Positions 1 through 7,281 of a DNA stretch of 32,424 nt are shown here, piece by piece. The position numbers were made by a program, and so were the translations under genes. Position 1 is the stretch's first letter. Every line of letters starts with the position of its first letter. Origin of the DNA: JBBSEZ01 sp038239195 (lineage in GTDB: Bacteria; Planctomycetota; Planctomycetia; Gemmatales; Gemmataceae); the NCBI GenBank assembly GCA_038239195.1, contig JBBSEZ010000052.1, forward strand, positions 1 through 32,424, given 5' to 3'. Below the pieces are notes generated by a model. It made no database searches, had not been told where the DNA came from, and saw only the letters and a list, made by a program, of their open reading frames with translations.

Positions 1-416
<416 letters not shown>

Positions 417-448
417 GGGGTGGGGCCAAAGTTCCGGGAGCGCGGATC

Positions 449-497
449 GCCAAGCCGCAAGCGGAACAGCGCCGGGCCCCGCCGCTTGCGGCTTGGC
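449..497. repeat. Perfect 16-bp inverted repeat, REP-like
   Basis: The left arm GCCAAGCCGCAAGCGG (449-464) is exactly complementary to the right arm CCGCTTGCGGCTTGGC (482-497), with a 17-nt loop. It lies upstream of the moxR start. There is no T-tract on either side, so a REP-like dispersed palindrome is more likely than a simple terminator. Confidence 0.6.
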
Positions 498-558
498 GGG
501 GCGATCCGGAATCGTTGCCTCGCCCACACAATCGAGCTCGCCCACCGGTTCGGGCTGG

Positions 559-573
559 TGGCACGGGAATTGC
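559..573 (+). promoter_or_regulatory. Sigma-54 (RpoN) promoter-like motif
   Basis: TGGCACGGGAATTGC matches the -24/-12 consensus TGGCAC-N5-TTGC, with the invariant GG and GC at the correct spacing. It points rightwards, where no plus-strand gene is evident before the tRNA, so it may be chance or drive a small RNA. Confidence 0.3.
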
Positions 574-845
574 GTCAGCCGGGGCAGTTGTGGGGCACTC
601 TCGAAAAGGAGTCGTCCCGCTTCCCCGAATCCACGCCGTGGAACAAAGGCACTGACGATCCCAAGAGGTGAATCCGAGAAGTTCAACAAGGAGAATTGGG
701 GCCAGACCGGGAAGTCGCATTCGTAGCCTGGAGCGCCGCCCAGCAACGCCCCCCCAACCTCAGCCAAGCCCGGTTACCAATCTCGCTGGTAACACAGCAG
801 GGCAAGAACCCGCCTCATCGACGCAAGTCCTTGCCCTGTCTATAG

Positions 846-930
846 TGCCGAAGAGAGGACTTGAACCTCCACTCCCGTTAAGGGAACCAGGTCCTGAACC
901 TGGCGCGTCTGCCAGTTCCGCCACTTCGGC
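846..930 (-). tRNA. tRNA-Leu (anticodon CAG)
   Basis: The minus strand folds as a class II tRNA of 85 nt. The acceptor GCCGAAG pairs with CTTCGGC and discriminator A. The anticodon stem CCAGG/CCTGG encloses loop TTCAGGA with anticodon CAG. A long variable arm follows (TTCCCTTAACGGGAG) and the T arm contains GGTTCAAGTCC. Leucine identity agrees with the long variable arm and the A discriminator. The 3' CCA is not encoded: the genome continues CTATA. It decodes CUG codons. Confidence 0.95.
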
Positions 931-983
931 TTCTCCTTCCGGCGCCCGCTCCTGGTGGGAGAAGGCCCCTGGCAACGAAAAGT

Positions 984-1013
984 ATCATAGAGGCGCTCCC
1001 GCGCTTCCGTCAA
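984..1013 (-). promoter_or_regulatory. Sigma-70 promoter of tRNA-Leu
   Basis: On the minus strand TTGACG (1013-1008) and TATGAT (989-984) are separated by 18 bp. Each differs from consensus at one base. Transcription would begin near 977, giving a leader of about 47 nt before the tRNA. Confidence 0.65.
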
Positions 1014-1030
1014 GGGAGGAGACCGTTGCT

Positions 1031-1507
1031 GGCTGGAAAAGATGCCAGGACCTACTTTGCCGAGGCGGGACGCTTGACATAGAAAGGGAGGAAGAAGGCG
1101 TCCGGCGTTGCTGGCGCAAGTGCAAGGGAGGGAAGGGCAGGGCGAGCAGGCGAGCGAGCCCCGAAGGCCTCCAGGAAATCCGCAAACTGGCGGCCGGCTG
1201 GGGAAAAATCGTCGCCCGGCGCGCCTTCGGCGAGCAAGGCCCGGGGCTGGACGCCGACTTCACGGCCCTGGAAGAGGTGGCCCAAGAGGCCGCCGGGGGC
1301 CTGACCGAGGGCGTCCTCGCCGCCCTCCTTGAGAGCCAGGCCCAGGCCCAGCACCCCTGCCCCGACTGCGGCCTGCCTTGCCCCGTCAAGCGCCAGACCA
1401 GGCCCCTACACCTCAAAGGTGGCCAACCCCTACCGCCAAAAGCCCCGCGATTGATAAACTAGTGCTTATTATTTAATGCAAATGGCGTCCTGGCATCCTT
1501 TCCAGCC
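1031..1507. mobile_element. Deletion derivative of an insertion sequence (about 477 bp)
   Basis: The ends 1031-1051 and 1487-1507 are inverted repeats of 21 bp with one mismatch: GGCTGGAAAAGATGCCAGGA against the complement of the other end, which carries GG for AG in the centre. Between them lies only the N-terminal part of a transposase-like frame, so the element is non-autonomous. No target duplication is visible. It sits 18 bp upstream of the tRNA-Leu -35 box. The family is probably ISKra4-like, judged from the coding fragment. Confidence 0.6.
1169..1462 (+). pseudogene. Truncated ISKra4-like transposase, N-terminal fragment
   Basis: The frame reads LQEIRKLAAGWGKIVARRAF, then an acidic stretch with GPGLDADFTALEEV and a CPDCG zinc-ribbon-like motif followed by CPVKRQTRPL and KGGQ. 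This is the usual N-terminal arrangement of ISKra4-type transposases, in which the Cys motif precedes the catalytic domain. It stops at TAG 1460-1462 shortly after KGGQ, so the whole DDE catalytic part is missing. No clear start codon is seen; the frame is open from the left inverted end. It is almost certainly non-functional. The family assignment rests on memory of the pattern and is moderate. Confidence 0.55.
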
Positions 1508-1543
1508 GGACACGCCCGGGGCCGACCGGCTGGAAAGCCGGTC
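1499..1543. terminator. Hairpin downstream of the 1556-2044 gene
   Basis: TTTCCAGCCGG (1499-1509) is complementary to CCGGCTGGAAA (1526-1536). A competing hairpin pairs GACCGGC (1524-1530) with GCCGGTC (1537-1543). The site is 13 bases beyond the stop of the minus-strand gene. There is no T-run, so termination is plausible but unproven. The left arm overlaps the right end of the IS remnant. Confidence 0.35.
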
Positions 1544-1555
1544 CCACGGCTGCAA

Positions 1556-2044
1556 TCATTCGCACGCGCGGGCCCCGCCCTCATCCTGCCATTCGACCAG
1601 CGCGAACAGGCTGCGGAGCAGCGCGTCGAGGTCGCGCGCGTCGGGCCCGCGGAAGCCGCTAGAGCCTAGGTCGAGGTCGAGCGCGGAGGCCCGGCCTTCC
1701 ATGCGCAGGCGGAACGACAGGCTCGTCCAGTTCTCCGAAGCGTCCAGGACCGCTTCCACGTCGAGGTCGCGGCCGGGGAGCCCCATTTTCTTCAAGTGGT
1801 GGGCGATGAGCTCGGATTGGTCGGCCGTTAGCTCGCGGACGTGCTCGACCCAGTCGCCGTTCTCGCTGGAGCGGACGAGCAGACAGGCGCGGGCGTCGTG
1901 GGCCCCGCCGCCCGGGAGGCGAAACGCCTTGAGCCAGTAGAACAGCCGGGGGCGGCCCGCGGCGAAGCGGGGCCCGCTCGACTCGACGAGGGCGATCTCG
2001 AAGTACACGGGCGGTTCGTGGCCGAGAGAACGGGGAGCGGACAT
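1556..2044 (-). CDS. Hypothetical protein, 162 aa
   Basis: I do not recognise this protein. The reading frame starts at ATG 2044 (MSAPRSLGHEPPVYFEIALV) and ends at TGA 1556. It has no signal peptide or membrane segment. Alternating hydrophobic positions in the first third (VYFEIALV, RLFYWLKAF) suggest beta strands; the C-terminal part is acidic with SLSFRLRMEG and ends LLRSLFALVEWQDEGG. It lies 95 bp after the oxidoreductase gene on the same strand and could be co-transcribed with it. The much longer frame that continues upstream in this phase (to 2941) overlaps the oxidoreductase and reads as Arg/Ala-rich shadow sequence, so it is not used. Confidence 0.7.
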   Translation of the reverse strand: MSAPRSLGHEPPVYFEIALVESSGPRFAAGRPRLFYWLKAFRLPGGGAHDARACLLVRSSENGDWVEHVRELTADQSELIAHHLKKMGLPGRDLDVEAVLDASENWTSLSFRLRMEGRASALDLDLGSSGFRGPDARDLDALLRSLFALVEWQDEGGARACE

Positions 2045-2139
2045 GCGGGGCCCCTGGGGGTGGGGACAGTGGGGCTGTGGCTGTATGGTAACGGGGTGGA
2101 GCGAGCTGTCAACGGGCCTGGCGGCGGGGCCCGTCCGCC

Positions 2140-3237
2140 TCACTCCAAAAACTCCCCCACCGTCGTCACCCGATGCTCGCTCGCCGCCGCCTGCACCGCC
2201 GCGCACAGCGCCACCGTCTCCAGATTGTCGCGACCGCCGATCTCCGGGTCGGTCCCCTCCTCCAGCGCGCAGAGCAACTGCGCCATCGTCCCCACGAACG
2301 CATCGGGGAACCACACCTCGTCCCAGCGCGGCTCGATCCACTTGCCCGGCTCCCGGAGCGTCGAATAGTCGAGCGTACTGGGCGTGCGCGCCGGGTAGCT
2401 CGGCCAGCCGATCGTCCCGCGCGCCAGGCCCTCCGTCCCCTCGACGCGCCAGCGGATGCCGACGTCCCCCGCCGCGCCTTCCCGGGTCGGCCCCGTCCAC
2501 ACGTCGTCCCACGACGCGGCCCGGCAGCCGTTCTCGTATTCGAGCACGTAGAGGTTGATGCCGTCGCGGTGGGCGAAGCACGTGCGCGGGTCGGGGCGCG
2601 TGCTCGCCAGCACCCGGTCGGGCGTGCCGAACCAGTAGCGGAACGTGTCGAGATGGTGGATGCTCATGATGAAGGTGGAGAGCGACGGCAGCCCCTCGCT
2701 CCAGGGCATCCAGTGCGGGATGGCCCGCATGTCGATGGTCGCCAGCACCGGCTCTCCCAACCAGCCGCGATTCAGCAAGTCCTTCATCGCCCGCACCGAC
2801 TGGTCGTAGCGCATGTTCTGATTGACGGCCAGCACGATCCCGGCCTTCTCGCACGCCTCGACGCACGCGCGCGCCTCGCGCACGCTCAGCGCGAGCGGCT
2901 TCTGGGCGAGGATGCCGCGGACGTGGCCCTTGTGGGCGCACGCCGCCTCGATGAGCGCCGGCTGGGCGTCGGGCGGCACGGCCACGTCGAGCACCTCCAC
3001 CGCCGGGTCGGCGAGCACTTCCTCGTAGGTGCGGTAGACACGCGGGACAGCGTGCAGTTCGGCGACTTCGCGGGCCCGCTCGGGGCTCCGCGAAGCGATG
3101 GCGACGGGATTGAAGCCGGCCTGGCGGTAGGCGACGAGGTGGCAGTCGCGCACGATGAACCCGGCGCCGAGGCAGCCGATGCGGACGTCCTTGCGGCGCG
3201 GCAACCGCGGCAGGTGGTTCAGGGGGAGGTCGCTCAC
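2140..3237 (-). CDS. Gfo/Idh/MocA family NAD(P)-dependent oxidoreductase
   Basis: This family oxidises or reduces sugars and related compounds with NAD(P). The 365-aa product has an N-terminal Rossmann fold with GCLGAGF at residues 21-27, a conserved AQKPLAL at 111-117 (the family's E/x-K-P lysine motif), and a C-terminal alpha/beta substrate domain containing a HHLD motif. The substrate cannot be told from sequence. The start chosen is GTG 3237, four bases after the upstream Uma2 stop and preceded by GCGGAG; a TTG at 3261 in the same frame would overlap the Uma2 gene by 20 bases and has no better support. Tight spacing indicates translational coupling with the Uma2 gene, but no shared function is evident. 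Confidence 0.9.
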   Translation of the reverse strand: MSDLPLNHLPRLPRRKDVRIGCLGAGFIVRDCHLVAYRQAGFNPVAIASRSPERAREVAELHAVPRVYRTYEEVLADPAVEVLDVAVPPDAQPALIEAACAHKGHVRGILAQKPLALSVREARACVEACEKAGIVLAVNQNMRYDQSVRAMKDLLNRGWLGEPVLATIDMRAIPHWMPWSEGLPSLSTFIMSIHHLDTFRYWFGTPDRVLASTRPDPRTCFAHRDGINLYVLEYENGCRAASWDDVWTGPTREGAAGDVGIRWRVEGTEGLARGTIGWPSYPARTPSTLDYSTLREPGKWIEPRWDEVWFPDAFVGTMAQLLCALEEGTDPEIGGRDNLETVALCAAVQAAASEHRVTTVGEFLE

Positions 3238-3241
3238 GGGC

Positions 3242-3844
3242 TCAACTCCGCGGGTTGACAATCAGCTCGAAGCCCGGCAGCAAGCGCGTGCTGTAGACGT
3301 CGTTCGGTTCCATCTGCTTCGGGCGCCAGCGCTTCCCGTGGCGCACGTGGGCGGTCATCCGGGGCAGGTTGGGGTCGCCGCGGCCGTCGACAACCCAGTA
3401 CTCCTTGATCGACGGCACGGCGAAATAGAGCTCGACGTTCCTTTTCAAGTCCTTGTCTGGGTCGTCCTCGGGCACGACCTCCGCCACGAGGATCGGGCTG
3501 AAGTCCTGCCAGCGCACCTCTCGGAAGTCCATGTCGAGCGGAAAATTGTGGTAAGCCGCCGCGTCGGGCTCGGGGACGGTCGCGCCGGGGCGGTTGGGGA
3601 CGAAGACGCGGGTTTTCGTCCAGACGAGGTTGATCACCTCGGGGTGGGCGAGCGCGTAGAGCTGGAGCTTCAGGTTGATCCACCGTTCGAGGATCCCGCT
3701 CTGAAAATTCGCTTCGGGTGACACGTACACTTTTCCGTCGATCAGTTCATACTGGTGGCCTTCCGCGCCCTCCGCGGCATTGAACTCTTCGAGCGTCATC
3801 GGCCGGCCGTGGTCGGTTGGCCCGATCCTCACCAGCGTCGTCAT
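3242..3844 (-). CDS. Uma2 family endonuclease-like protein (copy A)
   Basis: Uma2 (DUF820) proteins have a PD-(D/E)XK restriction-endonuclease fold and are strongly expanded in planctomycetes and cyanobacteria; their role is unknown. This 200-aa copy shows YELIDGKVYVSP near residues 32-43, PEPDAAAY with Asp94, LVAEVV with Glu122, and the KDLKRN and IKEYWVVD motifs that complete the nuclease-like core. The C-terminus has the usual TRLLPGFEL. ATG 3844 (MTTLV) is preferred over an in-frame TTG at 3871. It is a tandem duplicate of the next gene: 121 of 200 residues are identical in an ungapped alignment. Confidence 0.92.
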   Translation of the reverse strand: MTTLVRIGPTDHGRPMTLEEFNAAEGAEGHQYELIDGKVYVSPEANFQSGILERWINLKLQLYALAHPEVINLVWTKTRVFVPNRPGATVPEPDAAAYHNFPLDMDFREVRWQDFSPILVAEVVPEDDPDKDLKRNVELYFAVPSIKEYWVVDGRGDPNLPRMTAHVRHGKRWRPKQMEPNDVYSTRLLPGFELIVNPRS

Positions 3845-3914
3845 GAGAACACTCCTTCGCCTCGCCCGCAAGTTTCTTCACTCCGAGCAACGAAGTACCC
3901 GCCACGGCACGGGC

Positions 3915-4517
3915 TCAGCTCCAGGGATCGAGAACGAGCTCGAAACCGGGCAACAGCCGCGTCGCGTAGGTCTCGCCCGGTTGAACGTGGATGAGGCGCC
4001 AGCGCCTCCCGTAGCGACGATGGACCGTCATGGTGGGCCGGTTGGGATCATCGCGCCCGTCGATCACCCAGTATTCCTTGATCGAGGGGACCTGATGGTA
4101 GAGATCGGCGTTGCGGGTCAAGTCCTTTTGGGGATTGTCGGCGGAGAGCACCTCCGCGACCAGCACGGGGCTTACGTCCTGCCAGCGGAGGTCGCGCAGG
4201 TCGATGGGGCGCGGGAAGTCGTGGTAGGCCGCCACGTCGGGTTGTGGGTTGGTCACGTCGGCCTGGTTGGGCACGAACACGCGCGCGTTGCCACAGGCGT
4301 GGTTGATGACGGCCGGGTAGTCCTCCGCGTAGCGCATCAGCTTGCGGAGGGCCCAGGTCTCGAGAAACCCTTCCGGGGCGTTGGCGGCAGGGGACACGTA
4401 CAGCCTTCCGTCAATGAGTTCGTAGCGATGTCCTTCCGCGAGCTCGCTCGCCTCGAGCTCTCCCAGCGTCATCGGCCGCCCGTGCTCCGCCGGCCCGATC
4501 TTCACCAGCGTCGTCAT
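3915..4517 (-). CDS. Uma2 family endonuclease-like protein (copy B)
   Basis: This is a second PD-(D/E)XK-fold Uma2 protein of 200 aa, aligned without gaps to copy A at about 60% identity. The core elements are YELIDGRLYVSP, PQPDVAAY (Asp94), LVAEVL (Glu122), KDLTRN and IKEYWVIDG, so putative catalytic residues are kept. The start is ATG 4517 (MTTLV), preceded by AAGGGGTG. The duplication includes the leader: both copies are preceded by nearly the same 25-30 bases (TTGCGGGCGAGGCGAAGG). It follows ispH by 33 bases on the same strand. DNA cleavage has not been shown for most family members, so nuclease activity is only inferred. Confidence 0.92.
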   Translation of the reverse strand: MTTLVKIGPAEHGRPMTLGELEASELAEGHRYELIDGRLYVSPAANAPEGFLETWALRKLMRYAEDYPAVINHACGNARVFVPNQADVTNPQPDVAAYHDFPRPIDLRDLRWQDVSPVLVAEVLSADNPQKDLTRNADLYHQVPSIKEYWVIDGRDDPNRPTMTVHRRYGRRWRLIHVQPGETYATRLLPGFELVLDPWS

Positions 4518-4550
4518 CAGAACACCCCTTCGCCTCGCCCGCAAGCCTTT

Positions 4551-5489
4551 TCACCGCCCGTTCGTCAGCACGCGCAGCTCGCGCGGCAGGGGGAAGCTCA
4601 CGTGCTCCTCGCGCACCGTCCGCGACTCCACGGTCGCGCCGTAGCGTTGCCGCAGCCACTCGACGCAGTCCTGCACCACCTCCTCCGGCGCGCTCGCCCC
4701 CGCGGTAATCAGCACCGTTTCCGATCCGCTGAATGCCCCTACCGGCACTTCCTCCGCTCGATCGACGAGGTAGGCCGGCTTGCCGTGCGCCCGCGCCAGT
4801 TCGGCCAGGCGCAGGCTGTTGGAGCTGTTCTGGCTGCCCAGTACGATGACGGCGTCTACCTCGGGCACCAGCTCCTTGACCGCTTCCTGCCGGTTCTGCG
4901 TCGCGTAACAGATGTCGTCGCGCGACGGGCCGACGATCTGCGGAAAGCGCCGCTTCAGGGCCCGAATGATGCGCTCGGCGTCGTCGATGCTCAGCGTCGT
5001 CTGCGTCAGGTAGGCGAGCTTCACGTCGGGGGGCAGGTCGAGGCGAGCCACCTCCTCCTCGTCCTGCACCAGCCGAATGTGCTCGGGCGCTTCGCCCATC
5101 GTCCCGAGCACCTCGTCGTGGCCCTCGTGGCCAATGAGGACGATGGTGTGGCCCTCGCGCGCGAAGCGCACCGCTTCGAGGTGGACCTTGGTGACGAGCG
5201 GACAGGTCGCGTCGATGGCCCGCAGGTTGCGCTCGGCCGACGCGGCGCGGATGGCGGGCGCGACGCCGTGGGCGCTGTACATCACGGTCCCGCCGTTGGG
5301 GACCTCCGACACGCGATCGACGAATACCACCCCGCGGTTGCGAAATCGCTCGACGACCGGGCGGTTGTGGACGATCTCGTGGTAGACGTAGAGCGGCGTG
5401 CCGTAGAGCTCGAGAGCGCGCTCCAGGCTCTCGATGGCCATGTTGACGCCGGCGCAGAAGCCGCGCGGGTTGGCGAGGAGGATCTTCAT
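4551..5489 (-). CDS. ispH: 4-hydroxy-3-methylbut-2-enyl diphosphate reductase (IspH/LytB)
   Basis: IspH is the last enzyme of the MEP isoprenoid pathway. It reduces HMBPP to IPP and DMAPP with a [4Fe-4S] cluster in the cytoplasm. The 312-aa product has the three cluster cysteines in typical contexts: Cys12 (NPRGFCAGV), Cys96 (DATCPLVTKVH) and Cys194 (ICYATQNRQ). It also has the substrate-binding His41, His74 and His121, the catalytic Glu126 in HEGHDEVLGT, and the SQNSSNS phosphate-binding loop near 219-225. The start is ATG 5489, preceded by GGAGGTG at a good distance; the frame is open upstream to 5735 but runs through a repeat. Length and motifs are normal for the family. Confidence 0.97.
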   Translation of the reverse strand: MKILLANPRGFCAGVNMAIESLERALELYGTPLYVYHEIVHNRPVVERFRNRGVVFVDRVSEVPNGGTVMYSAHGVAPAIRAASAERNLRAIDATCPLVTKVHLEAVRFAREGHTIVLIGHEGHDEVLGTMGEAPEHIRLVQDEEEVARLDLPPDVKLAYLTQTTLSIDDAERIIRALKRRFPQIVGPSRDDICYATQNRQEAVKELVPEVDAVIVLGSQNSSNSLRLAELARAHGKPAYLVDRAEEVPVGAFSGSETVLITAGASAPEEVVQDCVEWLRQRYGATVESRTVREEHVSFPLPRELRVLTNGR

Positions 5490-5585
5490 CGCAGAGGCAC
5501 CTCCATTGTGCGAGCGGATCGGGCCGATCGGGGCGAACAAGAGAACAACCGCAAGAGTCGGGCAGGGATCAACCAGGGCTCGTAG

Positions 5586-5660
5586 GACAAGCGTCCTCGC
5601 TTGTCGTCTTCGTCTGACGTAGCGCCCACCACCAGGCGACGACAAGCGAGGACGCTTGTC
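5586..5660. repeat. Paired palindromes in inverted orientation (BIME-like)
   Basis: Two 20-bp units, GACAAGCGTCCTCGCTTGTC (5586-5605) and GACAAGCGAGGACGCTTGTC (5641-5660), are each palindromic (8-bp arms, 4-nt loop) and are also exact reverse complements of each other. Short CGTA/TACG matches flank the pair. The arrangement resembles bacterial interspersed mosaic elements built from REP units. Confidence 0.7.
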
Positions 5661-5727
5661 GCTACGACCGGGCAGGCAAGCCGGCTGTCCCTCGACCCGT
5701 ATCGTACCCGCCCCGCCACTCAACGAG

Positions 5728-5764
5728 AACGCCACCTTCCCCGCCGTGCGGGGAAGGTGGCGTT
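5728..5764 (-). terminator. Perfect 17-bp stem-loop after the small Cys protein gene
   Basis: AACGCCACCTTCCCCGC (5728-5744) pairs exactly with GCGGGGAAGGTGGCGTT (5748-5764) around a 3-nt loop. It starts 34 bases beyond the stop codon at 5799. Only a weak U-rich tail (TTCTCGTTGAG) follows on the minus strand, so it may be an inefficient intrinsic terminator or an mRNA 3'-end stabiliser. Confidence 0.55.
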
Positions 5765-5798
5765 GCGATCTCAGGAAGGCCAGGACGAGCGCCGTCGC

Positions 5799-6155
5799 TC
5801 AGTCGAACTTCACGCCGTCCTTGCTCGGCGTGATGAAGTTCTTCTTGCCGTCCTTGGAGACGACGCCGGTGACGCTGCCCGGGGCGGACTCGGTGCAGAT
5901 CTTCCCGTGATACTTTTCCGCTTTCCGCTTGTCCTTCAGGACGTAGATCACGTCCTTGCCGTCCACCTTCGTCTTGATGGCGTTGCCGCAGGTCTTCTCA
6001 ATGCCGAAGACGCACTTCGGGCAACCCAGCTCGCCCTTCAGCGTGACCGCCTTGGCCGGCTCCGCCTTCTTCTCTTCCTCGGCGCGGGCCACGGTCAGCA
6101 CCGTCACCGCGAAGATCGCCACCAGGCCCAGCAAAATCTTGCTCGCCACCTTCAT
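5799..6155 (-). CDS. Small exported Cys-rich protein (DUF6370-like)
   Basis: The 118-aa product starts with a classical signal peptide: MKVASK, then the hydrophobic ILLGLVAIFAVTVLTV and an ARA cleavage site near residue 25. The mature part is Lys-rich and carries a GCPKCVFGIEKTC motif with Cys45, Cys48 and Cys56, plus Cys87. This matches the small secreted planctomycete proteins annotated as DUF6370, where paired cysteines suggest metal binding or a redox role; function is not established. The start is ATG 6155 with GGGAGG upstream; ATG 6170 is a poorer alternative. It is divergent from argB and has its own promoter-like sequence at 6239-6267. Confidence 0.82.
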   Translation of the reverse strand: MKVASKILLGLVAIFAVTVLTVARAEEEKKAEPAKAVTLKGELGCPKCVFGIEKTCGNAIKTKVDGKDVIYVLKDKRKAEKYHGKICTESAPGSVTGVVSKDGKKNFITPSKDGVKFD

Positions 6156-6238
6156 CGTCGAACCTCCCATCGTGGAGAAACTCTCAGCCCCCCAGGCGCA
6201 GCGCCCGAGGCCGCCTTCTCTGTTTCCTTGTGAAGGAG

Positions 6239-6267
6239 ATGATAAGCGCCTTCGCGCCACAAGGCAA
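6239..6267 (-). promoter_or_regulatory. Sigma-70-like promoter for the small Cys protein
   Basis: On the minus strand TTGCCT (6267-6262) and TATCAT (6244-6239) are spaced by 17 bp. The predicted start near 6232 would leave a leader of about 75 nt. Confidence 0.45.
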
Positions 6268-6322
6268 TGGGGCAGCCAAGAAAGAAGGGCCCTGGCTTGC
6301 CCATCTTGTGCGTTTCTCGCCA

Positions 6323-6350
6323 TTGACAGCGCCTCCTCAAGGTCTACAAT
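6323..6350 (+). promoter_or_regulatory. Strong sigma-70 promoter for argB
   Basis: A perfect TTGACA (6323-6328) is followed after 16 bp by TACAAT (6345-6350), and a T-rich discriminator comes next. Transcription should start near 6357, about 50 bases before the argB ATG. No clear ARG-box-type operator was recognised. Confidence 0.75.
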
Positions 6351-6405
6351 ACCTTTTTCTTTTCGCGAACCGAGAGGCGAGGGCGGCCATCAACCGCCGA
6401 GCGCG

Positions 6406-7281
6406 ATGGACGATGCCATACGAAAGGCTGAGGCCCTGATCGAGGCCTGTAGCTACATTCGCACCTTTCGCGACCGGCTCACCGTCATCAAGCTGGGCGG
6501 CAGCGCCATGGAGAACGAGGCAGCGCTGAAGGCGACGCTGCAGGACGTGATCTTCATGGAGACGGCCGGGATGCGCCCCGTGCTCGTCCACGGCGGCGGC
6601 AAGCCGATCGACCGCGCCATGTCCGCCGCCGGCCTCCAGCCGCGCAAGGTCCTCGGACGGCGCTACACCGACCGCGCCACCCTCGACATCGTCGTGCGCG
6701 TCCTCCTCGAAGAAATCAACGCCAGCATCGTCTCCCAGATCCGGGCGCTCGGCGGCCGGGCCGTCGGCCTGCACACCGGCACTCTCCAGTCCCTCTTCGG
6801 CGAGCGCCTCGCGCTCCCCGGCGAAAACGGCCACCCCATCGACCTCGGCCACGTCGGCCGCGTCACCCGCGTCGATACCGAGATCCTCCAGTCGTTCTGC
6901 GCCGGCAGGGTCGTTCCCGTCATCCCCTCGCTGGCCCTCGACGAGGAGGGAGGGTGGTTGAACGTCAACGCCGACACGGCCGCCTCGGCGGTCGCCGCGC
7001 AACTGCGAGCCGAAAAGTTGGTCTTTCTCTCCGACACGCCGGGCGTGCTGTCGGACCGGCAGTCCGCCGACACGCTGCTGACCCACCTCGACGCGGAAGG
7101 CTGTCGCGATTTGATAGGGCGCGGCATCATCGACGCGGGCATGATCCCCAAGGTCGAGGCGTGCCTGGATAGCCTGCGGGCCGGCGTGCGCAAGACGCAC
7201 ATGATCGACGGCAGGGTTCGCCACTCGCTGCTGCTCGAGATCTACACGGACCGCGGCGTCGGAACGGAGATTGTACTTTAG
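6406..7281 (+). CDS. argB: Acetylglutamate kinase
   Basis: ArgB phosphorylates N-acetyl-L-glutamate with ATP, the second step of arginine synthesis. The 291-aa product has VIKLGGSAM at 27-35 (Lys29 and the GG phosphate loop), LVHGGGKPID at 60-69, NVNADTAA at 186-193, and a C-terminal GMIPKV at 245-250. An N-terminal helix (EALIEACSYIRTFRDRL) precedes the kinase core; this extension is typical of arginine-inhibited hexameric enzymes, so feedback inhibition by arginine is likely. The start is the ATG at 6406, about 50 bases after the predicted transcription start. Its TAG stop lies in the left arm of a 36-bp hairpin repeat. It heads argB-argD-argF. Confidence 0.96.
   Translation: MDDAIRKAEALIEACSYIRTFRDRLTVIKLGGSAMENEAALKATLQDVIFMETAGMRPVLVHGGGKPIDRAMSAAGLQPRKVLGRRYTDRATLDIVVRVLLEEINASIVSQIRALGGRAVGLHTGTLQSLFGERLALPGENGHPIDLGHVGRVTRVDTEILQSFCAGRVVPVIPSLALDEEGGWLNVNADTAASAVAAQLRAEKLVFLSDTPGVLSDRQSADTLLTHLDAEGCRDLIGRGIIDAGMIPKVEACLDSLRAGVRKTHMIDGRVRHSLLLEIYTDRGVGTEIVL

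Larger units (their letters stand above)
417..845. other. Intergenic stretch between moxR and tRNA-Leu
   Basis: No convincing gene is seen here. The stretch contains a perfect inverted repeat (449-497) and a sigma-54-like motif (559-573), which are listed separately. Frames are open on both strands only because of the high GC content. Confidence 0.5.
5490..5798. other. Intergenic stretch with palindromic repeats
   Basis: This 309-base gap between ispH and the small exported Cys protein has no credible gene. It holds a paired palindrome (5586-5660) and a 17-bp stem (5728-5764), listed separately. No strong ispH promoter stands out. Confidence 0.5.

Noticed and set aside
493..726. 77-codon plus-strand frame downstream of the sigma-54-like motif
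   Set aside because: It starts inside the inverted repeat, upstream of the motif, and has no ribosome binding site or known similarity.
1556..2941. Long minus-strand frame of 461 codons continuing upstream of the 162-aa protein
   Set aside because: Upstream of 2044 it overlaps the oxidoreductase gene in another frame and reads as Arg/Ala/Gly-rich shadow sequence.
2173..3258. 361-codon plus-strand frame opposite the oxidoreductase gene
   Set aside because: Composition is that of an antisense shadow in GC-rich DNA, while the minus strand has a complete Gfo/Idh/MocA protein.
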